Of a stretch of DNA of 64,000 bases, positions 34,251 through 44,500 are shown one piece after another. The first letter of the stretch is position 1; each line of letters starts with the position of its first letter. The stretch is from NCBI RefSeq assembly GCF_030867145.1, contig NC_134440.1, positions 9,424,001 through 9,488,000 on the forward strand, written 5' to 3'. The position numbers were made by a program, and so were the translations under genes. This DNA comes from Opisthocomus hoazin. Its lineage: Eukaryota > Chordata > Aves > Opisthocomiformes > Opisthocomidae. The notes beneath the pieces are model-generated. The model was not told where the DNA came from. It saw only the letters and a program-made list of their open reading frames with translations, and searched no databases.

Positions 34251-35041
34251 CATGCCCGACATGGAGGAAATGGCTCTGCCTCCTGCAGCAGCCCCTCTCT
34301 GCAAACAGGTTCCCTCGCTCGTCCTCTCTGCCGACGGCTCCAGCACCTGCAGTCACAAACCACCAAGCCCAGCATGAGCCCAGTTATAATTCACCAGCTT
34401 CCCTGCTCAAGCTGGGAGGAGGCACCGAGCCTGAGCAGAAGCCTCCAGCCACTGAGACCCAATGGCTTCAGCGCAAGGAAGAGATTTAGAGCAGTTATGA
34501 ATGGACATGGCCCATCTGACTGCTCAGACCTGGCTAGTTGGGCTAAACACCCTGTATCTGATTAACTACACCAAGAAAAGGCTGAGTTTATCAGTGATTT
34601 ATCTTAGGACACCAGTCCCCTGCTCTCTTCTACTTCCACGTTACTGCAGTGCCAGCTCGGGTGAGAGGAGTAATCTCACACAGCACAAAGTAGCTCACAG
34701 GCATTAAACTCCACAAAGACTCCTGCACAGCGTCTTCCTCCAAGACAAACTCCAAATTCTTCACTACGTGCAGACACTCCTCCATGCTGCTCGCAGCAAA
34801 GCACCGTACGAAACACACACCGTGCCCACACAGAAGCACCAGATACAAATGAAGCCCATGCACAGCCTTGCACACAGCCCTTTTCTCTCCCATGCAAGAG
34901 GCCAAAGCAGCGCCAAAGGCAGTGAGAAGGAAAAAGGAACTTACTGGCAAAGATGGAAGCATGGAAGAGCCCTGCGAAGACGACTGCAGCTAGTGGGTCC
35001 TGCATACCACACCTGGGGAAAGGCAGCAAGGTCGCCGCCAT
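34251..35041 (-). CDS. weak candidate gene: two phase-matched exons, product unknown
   Basis: On the minus strand an ATG at 35041 in the context GGAGATGGCGGCG opens 97 bases reading MAATLLPFPRCGMQDPLAAV, then VFAGLFHASIFA, up to a good donor (GTAAGT at 34944). A second exon, 34346-34251, has a CTGCAG acceptor and a GTGAGT donor and joins in phase 1, reading AGAVGREDERGNLF, then AERGCCRRQSHFLHVGH. A hydrophobic stretch of about 16 residues near the N-terminus could be a signal or membrane anchor. I do not recognise the protein and found no later exons. It may be a noncoding transcript or chance. Confidence 0.22.
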
Positions 35042-35049
35042 CTCCGGCT

Positions 35050-36140
35050 CTTACACCGGGCCCTCCCTCGGCAGACAAATGGGCTCGCATATCGCTGGCA
35101 AACGCCTCCAGATCGTGATCTGAGCAAACGCCTGAGCCGCCCGGGCAGGGACGGCATCTCCCCAAGCGTCTACAGGCTTCAAGCAAACTTCAGAGTGTTT
35201 CTGGAGAGCAATTGGTTTTGCGCCCAGCCTGAGGAAGATCCCTTGGGGGTCTTTGTTCTTCCCACCACTTTCAAACTAATTTTGTGGCGGCTCGAGCCAC
35301 TTTCACGTCCCCTCATTTGAAAGGAACATGCATCCTTCATCCTCGCTCACCGCCTTCAATGGCCTTTTTATCTAGGGATGACCCTTTTTGCCCCTCCGCC
35401 ACACCAAAACTGAGACCAAAGCTGGCTCTTTGATAAAGACGACAACGCAGCAGGACTCAGCCACACCAGCAACGACAGCGTGTTCCCCGCGACCGCACGG
35501 AGAGGCCTGCAGCTCCGGCTTTGCCTCTTCTCAGCATGACCGAGCCCCGGTGCCAAGAGGAGGCATCTTTCTCTCTGGCTTGTTCAACACACGCAGGGAA
35601 GTCCTGGTGCCCGGAGCCCTGGGAGCAGCAGAGGCACCGATGGTGCCTGCGTGCTGCAAGGGGTCTCACAGACACGCTGGGCACGCCGAGGGCAGCAGTA
35701 CGTCCTGAACGCTTGCTGCCTGCGGCTCTCAGTTACAAAAGTTAGGATCTCTGCACGGACTTGGCCAAGTGCACGTGGCAGGGAACAGACCCGGTTCCAA
35801 GGGAAATTTTTTTTTGCCAGATTCAAGAACAAGAGCGCACAAAAGAACAGTGACAGCAGCGTAACGCATCTGACGCCAGCCTGGCTTTCAAAAGGGGGGT
35901 GGGGGGGTGGCTACAATTACTGACAGGCATACCAATCACAAAAATCTGCGGAAGCCATACAGCCCCAGGAACAAGCCAAGGCTCCCTGGAGCTCACACAT
36001 AGTTCCTGGAGGAGAGTTGCCTCGAGGAAACAATTAGCAAAAGCAAAATGCTATTAGCAGGCACCCTTCACCACAGTGCTACAGGAACACCATTCCGTTC
36101 ATCCCAGCAGCACAGAGGAGAAATCAGCACAGCTCTTCAA
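35050..36140. other. intergenic, no gene seen
   Basis: Mixed composition with a G run at about 35895-35910. No supported feature lies between the candidate exon on the left and the POLE4 3' end. Confidence 0.35.
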
Positions 36141-36154
36141 CAACAACAACAAAA

Positions 36155-36160
36155 TTTAAT
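36155..36160 (-). terminator. possible POLE4 poly(A) signal (ATTAAA)
   Basis: TTTAAT on the plus strand, ATTAAA on the minus strand, about 415 bases after the POLE4 stop. No AATAAA was found nearer on that strand. Confidence 0.35.
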
Positions 36161-36574
36161 TGTGTGTGGCCAAGAAACAAACATATACAAAGAAAAATAC
36201 ATTTCCATAAAAAAAAAATCCCCGTGCCTGGGCATCCGAGCCGAGCCCCTCTCCATCCCCAGCTCTGTGGCACCGCAGAGCATGTGGAGAGGCAGGGACT
36301 GCTGCTCCGAGCAGCGGCTGCGCGACCGGCCCGAAGCGGGAGAGCAGTCCTCACCGTGGCGGCAGGGCACAGTCAAGCGACATACAAAATACTTGTGAAA
36401 AAATATGCATTTTAAATAAAGAACTTATTACAACTTAACCTTTATACAAAATATTATGGTCGCCATTTCAGTGTCTCGGTTCTAGGAACTATTTTGGAAC
36501 TCTCGACGTCCTGTTTTCCACCCCACGTCCACCTCCGCAGTCCCTTTCTCCAGAGAGCTCCGTTTCTGTCCAGC

Positions 36575-38161
36575 TCAGTCCAAAGTACCTAAAAATGGAA
36601 AAAAAAAAAAATTATAGTCTCAGGAATCAGAAATACAGTTATGTGAACAAATGAAACTTGTTTACAAGCTGCCAAAGGAATATGCGGTAACTTTTTAAAG
36701 CTTAAGCAAATCACACACACGTAAAATCAAGCCTAGCTAAAAAGTGTTGTACTTGCTGAGTCCCCTTGGTTTGAGTTTCACCCTCAGAGCGGGGCGTAAC
36801 AAGTCACACTATTAATTGTTAAAGATGTCGACACGGAGGGCTCTGTAAATTATTCAGCTCTTTCTCTCCCAAGATTACACAAAATACTGGAACCAAGTGA
36901 AACCACGCAGAAACTCACCTTCCAAAAAAGCGAACTCGTCAATAGCTTCAATGGCGTTATCTGCAAAGCAGAGAGAAAACAATTACCGTAGATACACAGA
37001 CTCCACGCGAGCATCTGCTTCAGTGGCGTGCGAATTTAATCACAGTGCCCAGTTTCAGCGAGGTTTACTTGTTTTGGAGCTGGTGTGTGAAATCATCAGC
37101 CTAATATTTGGTAGAAGTTTTTCTCTCCCGTCTTCAGAGAAAGACAGACAAGCACCCACGCCCGCCTCATCACAGCGGGATGGGGGGTACGACACCCCAC
37201 GCCAGCGACCCTCCGCGGAGGAGAGCCCAGCACGCGCCCTCGTACCCAGGTCTTTTCTCTGCAGGGTTTTCCTTTTGCTTTGCTGCGCGTACACGTAGGC
37301 ATCCTTGGCAAGGGTTTCAACGAACAACTCCTGCAAGGCAAAACCAAGACAGGGGATGAGCGAGGGGCGAGAGCACACGTGGAGGAAAGGAAGGCGCCTA
37401 CAAGGCTTCGGGAAGAACCCAGAGCCCGCATCCTAACACGTCCCGTTCCGAGCGACGGCTCTGAAGAGAACGAACGGAACCGTTGGATGGTGACAACGCG
37501 CAAGAGGCAACGAGGGAGAAGGGAAGGCCGAGAGCTGGATGGAGATGGCTCCTCTGGCCGGGGACAGCCCCCTCCCGCTGCTCCCCGGGGACCCTTCCGA
37601 GGGGCAGAGGGGTCTGCACCCAGCACCCAGCTGCAGCAGGCCCGGGGGAGGCCCGGCAGCGGGCCCGGGGGAAGGCCCGGCAGCGGGCCCGAGGGAAGGC
37701 CCGGCAGCGGGCCCGGGGGGAGGCCCGGCAGCGGGCCCGGGGGGAGGCCCGGCAGCGGGCCCGGGGGAAGGCCCGGCATCGGGCCCCGGGGGGAGGCCCG
37801 GCAGCGGGCCCGGGAGAAGGCCCGGCAGCGGGCCCAGTGGAGGCCCTCGGCGGGCCCGGGCCGGAGCGGCCACGCTCGGGGGAGGGACCCGGGCCCCCCC
37901 CGGGGCTCCGCGGGCCCAGCCGCCCCCCTCAGCCCGGCCCCCCCCGCCGCCGCTCACCGCGGCCCGCGCCAGGACGAAGACGGCCTCCTGGCTGGCCTGG
38001 CTGACGTCCGGGTCCGCCTTCATCAGCGCCTTCACCCGCGACAGCGGCAGCCGGGCCAGGCGGGCCACTCCCGGCCCCGGCCCCGCCGCTGCCTCCTCCC
38101 CCGGCCCCGCCGCCGCCTCTGCCGCCGCCCCCGGCCCCGCCGCCGCCGCCGCCGCCGCCAT
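36575..38161 (-). CDS. POLE4: DNA polymerase epsilon subunit 4, complete
   Basis: Histone-fold accessory subunit of the leading-strand replicase Pol epsilon; pairs with POLE3 and binds DNA in the nucleus. Four exons: 38161-37958, 37330-37246, 36960-36919 and 36588-36575, phases 0, 1 and 1, all GT-AG, giving 114 residues (human 117). After an Ala/Gly/Pro-rich start the histone fold spans about residues 38-110, with LPLSRVKALMKADPDVSQAS, ELFVETLAKDAYVYAQQ and KRKTLQRKDLDNAIEAIDEF, ending AFLEGTLD as in human. The last coding exon is only 14 bases. The first exon and promoter lie in a CpG island. Intron 1 carries a 24-base minisatellite. Human POLE4 is on 2p12, so its position here between 19p13.2 genes is a rearrangement relative to human. 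Confidence 0.95.
37639..37860. repeat. 24-base GC-rich minisatellite in POLE4 intron 1
   Basis: About nine tandem copies of a unit close to GGCCCGGCAGCGGGCCCGGG with short GGAA or GGGA spacers. Almost pure G and C; single-base variants between copies. Confidence 0.92.
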
Positions 38162-38169
38162 CCCGCGCC

Positions 38170-39060
38170 CGGGGCCGCGCCTGCGCGGGGAGCGGGGGTG
38201 GAGGGGGCGGCAGGGCCCGGCCCCGCGGAGGCTCCACCCGGAGCTCGGCCCGGCCCCCGGGCCCGCCGCCACCCCCGGGCTCCAGGCCGGGCCCCCCGCC
38301 CCCGCCGCCCCTCGGCTCCTTCCCAGCCCCTCGGGGCGCAGAGAACGATCGAAGCGTTACGAGCGGCCGTGCCTGCTGAGGGGAGCAGGTGGCCGGCACC
38401 AGCCGCCCCGCGCCCCGTGCTGGCTCCCCGCGGGACCCCCCGACCCCCGCCTCCATCCCGCTGGGACCCGGCCCGCCAGCACCCGCCGTGGGCACCCCCC
38501 GCCCTCCGCAGCACCCCGGGGACCACCACCCACGGCCTCCCCCGACACACCGTCTTCTCCTCCAGCCCGCCATGGGCGCTGCTGGTGGGCCCCTCACCGG
38601 GGGGCCGGGGGCCGGGGGCCCTGCCGCGGGGCTGGGCGCTGACTTGCGGGGGAGATGGGACTCCCCAGCCCCCCGACTGCAGCAGCTGTGTTTTGTTCAG
38701 CGCCGGGCGCACGGGGGTTAGCATCGCCAAGCCGTCTGTAACTTACACAGTTCCATTTTGCATATTCGTATACACCTATGTATATGCATACGCTTTCCTG
38801 CCTCGTAGTAAAATTAGTTCCAAGAAGTCATTTCCATAAGCTCCTCTCAACTGCGCTTGCGTGGTGCCTCCTTGGGGTGGTCGTCGGGGGTCGTGGGGAT
38901 GGAGATAGGGGACTCCTCTTCGTCACCGCTAGTAAGCTTTGAACTTCACGCAGGCTCAGCTACTGCCTGGCCTTTACCCAGACTACAGAGCTGGCTACGG
39001 CCGGCTTGAGGTGCAGACTTCTCGTTCTGGAGCTCTTCTTTCCAGCCTTATCACTCAAAC
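38170..39060. other. CpG island flank and spacer
   Basis: The left half, to about 38650, is the GC-rich flank of the POLE4 promoter and gives long open frames in all phases without a recognisable protein. The right half is ordinary intergenic DNA. Confidence 0.4.
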
Positions 39061-39084
39061 AGTTACAAAATTCACGGAGCTCAC

Positions 39085-39136
39085 GAATTTGCCAAGCTAA
39101 GGAATTTGCCAAGCTAAGGAATCTGCCAAGCTGAGC
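39085..39136. repeat. three short tandem units
   Basis: GAATTTGCCAAGCTAAG occurs twice followed by a third diverged copy, GAATCTGCCAAGCTGAG, in direct tandem. Confidence 0.8.
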
Positions 39137-39139
39137 TAG

Positions 39140-41585
39140 ACTAGCATTACCGAAGTCTTCATAAGCATTGTCTAAGCTTATTTATTTCTTTATTTTCCTG
39201 CATCAAAGCAGCCTCTCGGACCCTTCCCGCCTCTGAGGCAATCAGCGGTGAAACCGGGACGTTTCGACACAGCGACGGCCCAACGCGGGGCCCAACGCGG
39301 CATCACGCCGCGCAGATGCTTCCCCCGCTTCCCGGCGGAGCTCGGGTCTTCGACGGGGAGAAGGTCCCCCGGTTCTGGATATGCTGGGAAGACGTAGCCC
39401 CCTCCCCAGCCCGCCAGCACTCCTGCAGAGCTCGGCTGCGCGCGGCCGACCCCCACGAATCGCCACCACCCTCCCCATGTCTCCGAGGACCTGACCCGCA
39501 GCAGGTTCACGTCGGCCATCGTCAGACGAGAACGTAACCCACCCTCCCGCTCCTCGCAGCAGCGCGTCCCTCGCACCCCAGAGCCGCTCCCTCAACCCCA
39601 GGCTCTTTTCTAGACGACACCAGGGCTTGGTGGGCTTCAAGCTCCCCAACAGCAGCGGAGTCCAAGGTAGCGGTGCACCAAGAGCTGCTCCTCCTCCTCC
39701 TCCTCCTCCACCTCCTTCTCCCCGGGCTGGTTCACCGTCAGGCTACAGCGACTTCCTGGGGTTGCACACAGCTTCTTGCCAACCGTTAGGAAAGAACTTC
39801 TGGTTTCAGGGGAGGGCGACTCCGGAGAGGCTCACCTTGCACGGGTTCTCCTGCTCGGATGCCTCCGGTGGCCTCCAGAAAGGAGGTGAGCTCGCAGGGA
39901 AGCGTCGGCTGATGGAAAATGGTGAGTGAGGAGAGGACCCGGGCTGCGCTGGACGTGGGGACGGGGCGTGGGGAGCAGAGCCGTGTCTCCTGCTCGGGAA
40001 GGCTTTGGCGGCGTCCTTGTGAGTGGCTGGATCCTGCCGAGATCCTCGCTCCTCCTGGAAGCCAAAGTCCTCCCGTACCTGAGCTGGTCGGAGCTGCAAA
40101 GGTCTCTGACCAGTTCCTGGGCTCAGCGCGAGATTTGCTGGGTGAGGCTGGGCTGGATATAAAATCTGTGAAGGGAGATCTGCCGCTGAGCCCAGGAGAG
40201 CGCCCACCCCTGCAAAATGTGTTGGGAAAGCTGGAACGGAGCGTGGCGACAGCGGTGCTGCATCCCGCCGGCACACCCGAGGGCTCCGCGCCAGTCCCAG
40301 CTCACGGAACAGCTCCAGAAGTGATGGTTACGAACCTCTGAATCATTCGGGTGCCAAAAATCCCGGCAGCACGTTTGGGAATCTGGAAAAAGTTCCTTTT
40401 TTTTCACTAGTTTGGATGAAAGCTCCCCTGCCCGGCGTGCAGGAAACAGCGAACACGTGCTGCTTTACCGCAGGCTGCTCTCGGGGTGCCTCGTTTGCAG
40501 CGTTCACCAGGGAAATCGGGGCTGCGAGGGGAACGGGCACTGATCTCGGTACATACACATTTAGCAGTTATGTGTAAAACTATTGCGCTGCCTCCTCTGC
40601 GTACTAACCCTGCTGTTGTGAAAGCAAAAGAATTATGCAAGCACAAACCCAAACTGAAATCCCAGAGGGAGGAGAACTTCAAAATCAAAGCCGCCAGCTT
40701 GCCGAGAGCAGGCAGAGCAGCCAGCTCTGGCGCAAAGGGACGCGGTGGGCTGGGGAGAAGGGGATGGGAGAAAGATGGGGGAGGGCAAGATGATCCCTCC
40801 CTTCCCATAACGTCCATCTGGGAAGCTTAGGAAAAATGTAACCCCATCCCACCTGAGTTTTCTGCCACACCTCGACCCTGGCACTCGTCCTACAGAAGTC
40901 ATCCAGCCCCCTCCTGGCAGCCTTCCTCTGGAGGCTGCAGAAAAAAGGAGCTTTGGGGCCATTCTGCTCTGCGCCGGGGCCGGCGCGTCCCAGTTCGCAT
41001 GGTGCGAGCGGCACAGGAAACGCGCTGGTCAGAAAAGTAGGGCAGATCTGCTGCCTCTGGGGCTCTGCTTTCGCACGCAGCCCTTGGCGGGACGAGCTTC
41101 GGTACCACCGGCCTGGTTTTTCCCCCAGGGAGGGACGCTGAAGGCTCTGCGTGGTCTCCTCCACCAGCTCCGGGGTTCACCATGGGCTTCCTGGAAACAA
41201 GGACCAGGGCGAAGCAGGTTGCTCTCACCTGACCCCTGGGCAATTCTCAAATTCTACCTTCAGGAGCTTTCCCACTAGTAGGGTACAATCCCCCACCCCG
41301 TCCCTCTGTTTTGGTTGTCCCTGGTAGTGGACGAAGGGTTGATCAGACCAAAAACCTCCATGAAATGCCTCCTGGATGCCCTTGCGGTGGTGGGACCTGT
41401 TCCCGATCTGGTGCAGCCCAATGTTGTTTTCTCAGGCATGCTCCAGGAGCGCTTTGAGCCAAGAGCACGTTTCACGGAGGAGGCTTAGTGTCAGGCCACG
41501 CTGAAGAAATGCTGCGTTCCCCAGAGGGGTCTTGGACTCGTTCTCCTCCACGGTGTTTTAACTGGAGCTTTTCTTAATGGTCGCA
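39140..41585. other. intergenic or 5' region of PRAM1
   Basis: The first exon(s) of PRAM1 should lie here but could not be fixed. An ATGGAAAATG/GTGAGT site at 39911 looks like a start codon and donor, but its phase does not fit the first PRAM1 exon I can support. An open frame at 39919-40341 has no recognisable product. Confidence 0.3.
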
Positions 41586-41586
41586 G

Positions 41587-44500
41587 ACACATCTGGAGGG
41601 GAAAGAGGCCATGGTGAGGCACCTACGGGCAAAGCTCCAAGGGAACAGGAAAGACCCTCCCGAAGCGGGTGGCTGGCTGGAGAGCCGCTCTGCAGCATCC
41701 CCTGCAGCGGAGCCGGGACAGACGCCTGCGCCGGGCTCCAAGGGCGAGCTGCCTCCCGAGCCCCTCCGGACCAGGAGGGTGGACTTCAGCAGGGCTTCTC
41801 CGTCTCACAGTAAAGGTCAGAGCAGGGGACGGCGTTCGCCTCCTCCTCCCGCCTCTGAGACCCCGGGATGGACGGTGCGACTGAAGAAGGGGACTGCTCA
41901 AGACACCAGTGTCCCCCCAGCCCCTCCAAAGCCAGGAGGAGGAGACACATTGAACAGGGAGGTGGGAGCCACCTCTGATCCCCCCCAGAGAAACCCAGCC
42001 CAGCAGACACGGCCACTTGCCAAAGAGAAGCGTGCTCCAGCGGTTCCTGCCAAGGGCGCAGTGGTTGCAGCCTCTTCGGACGCTGCGGGAGGCCCCCGCG
42101 GTGCGGGGCACCCAGCTCTGCCTCGGAGGAAGCCTTTGCCACACGTCAAGGCGCTGGGAGCGAGACCGGCCAAGCCCAGGCGCCCTCCTGTCGTGGATCT
42201 GGAGAAGTTTGGTGTGGCTGCATGTCCTGGGATGCCCGTCCGTCCTGCCATGGAGCCACCAAGGAGCGCTCAGCCAGGTACGGCCAGGCACCTGCACGTC
42301 CCCCGGAGAAGGATGCCACTGGTTCAGGAAGGAAAATCTCCCCAGTTAGAGTCTGGAGCTCCTGGAAGATGGAGATATTGGGGGGGCCGATGGAGAGGTG
42401 GGGGCTGGTAATGCCACAGGGGCTTTTGTAGGCACAGCATGCAAAAAGGAATGAGAGAGAAGGACAGCAGGCAAAGAAACAAAGGACCAAGTGCCCTGTC
42501 CCTGACTGGGGACAGGTATCGGGCTCTGGGGTGCTTGTAGGGAGTAGGGTTGGAGTAACACGAGGGTTGCTGACAAACTGGAGTGAGCCCAGTGCAGGGC
42601 ATTAACATGGTTGGGGGCTGGAGCACGTGGGGAATGAGAGGATGAGACCCAGGCTTGTTTGGCCGGGAGCAGGGAGCGCCGAAGTGGAGATCCTCTCTGC
42701 CCAGCGCTACCTAACGGGAGGAGAAGATGGAGCCAGACTCTCCCTGGTACCCGGGAGCAGGACCAGAGGCAACGGGCATGAGCTGCAGCAGGGAAATTCC
42801 AGTTGGATATTAGGAGAAGATGTCCTGCGAGTGGTGCAGCCCTGCGGCAGGCACCGGAGAGATGGGTATCTCCATCCTTGGCCATCCATGTGTGCATGGC
42901 ATCCGTGGGCAGCGGGTGAGGGAGGGGATTGTGCCCCTCTGCCCCGCTCTGCTGAGACCCCCCGGGAGTCCTGCGTCCAGCTCTGGAGCCCTCAGCACAG
43001 GACAGAGCTGGAGCTGCTGGAGCGGGGCCAGAGGAGGCCCCAGCAGTGATGCGAGGGCTGGAACCCCTCTGCTGGGAGGAGAGGCTGGGAGAGCTGGGGC
43101 TGCTCAGCCTGGGGAAGAGAAGGCTGCGGGGAGAGCTTAGAGCAGCTGCCAGGGCCTGGAGGGGCTGCGAGAGAGCTGGGGAGGGGCTTTGTGCAAGGGC
43201 CTGGGGGGACAGGACAAGGGGTGAGGGCTTTAGACTGGAAGAGGGGAGATGTAGATGAGATGGAAGGAAGGAATTCTTCACTCTGAAGGTGGTGAGGCCC
43301 TGGCCCAGGCTGCCCAGAGGAGTTGTGGATGCCCCATCCCTGAAAATGCTCAAGGTCAGGTTGGACGGGGCTGGGAGCAACCTGCTCAAGTTGCAGATGT
43401 CCCTGCTCACTGCAGGGGGCTGCACTGGATGCCCTTTAAAGGTCCCTTCCAACCCAAACCATTCTATGATTCTACGATCCTTGGAGATACTCAGTTGTCA
43501 CCTGGATGAGGCCCTAAACCTGCTCGAGCTCAGAGGGCAGCCCTGCTCTGAGCAGGAGGTTGGATTGCTCTCCAGAGGTCCTTCACAACCAGTCCACCCC
43601 TGTCTGGCTATAAGAGCAGACAAGCCCGGTGAAAAGCAGAGCTGGTCTCCATCGCATGGACCAGAAGCACTTACACACCCTTTGGCCAGGGTCAGAAGTT
43701 CTCCGAAGCTGGCAGCACGTTGCCTGCAGCACCGTCTGCCTCCAAGCCTGAGGGAGCCCCGAGACGCCCCAGGCACAGCCGGAGCTGTGGCCACCAGGGC
43801 CGTGGTCCTGGCTTGGTGTGCCCTCCGTACCGGCTGTCTGTGGGATGCAGGGCTTGGTGCCTCTTGGACGTGGTGGTTCTCCGTTCGGCATGAGCCCTGC
43901 CTCGCTCCACGGTGCCCTTCCAGATGTGTTGTCGCCAACAGCTGCCGCTCTGCTAATCCACACTCTGGGTGATGAAACTTGTTTCAAATCCCATTTCTTC
44001 CTCAAGTTCTGTAAGTTCTTGTGCACCAAACCGTTCAACGGATGGTTCCTTACGAACCAGCTCATGCCATAGCCACGGGGTAGAGGGCAACTGTGAGAGC
44101 AGAGCATCTCTTTCCCTCCTTATGAGAACTGCAAAACCGAGCTGGTTTATGTTATTATTACAAGACATTATTACTGTTTTAGCACAGTTTCTGAGGCCCG
44201 GCCCTGCCCTTGTGCGAGCGATGCTCACGCGCTGAGACCCGGGCTGAGCGCCCCTGCCAGAGGAGGGAGCGATCTGCTCTCCGCGTGTCCTACAAACCGG
44301 CAGCTTTCAAGTATTTATTTGTCTCATCGGTACTGAGGCAAGTCTGAACATCTAGAATTACATCCCCACCCTGATTTGGTTGTTTTTGTTATTTTTTAGG
44401 GCAATCTTACATTTTTTAGGGCCTTGTATATGATGGCGCACTACTTAGTGCGATAACCCAGCAGAGTGGCGATGTTGTTCCGCAGATCTTCGTGCCAGCT

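Noticed and set aside
37280-38839. Long plus-strand open frame of over 500 codons opposite POLE4
   Set aside because: It is a shadow of the CpG island and minisatellite; Arg/Pro/Gly-rich, no similarity, and it overlaps POLE4 exon 1 antisense.
39919-40341. 140-codon plus-strand open frame
   Set aside because: No recognisable product, an equally long open frame lies on the other strand, and it begins inside a probable splice donor.
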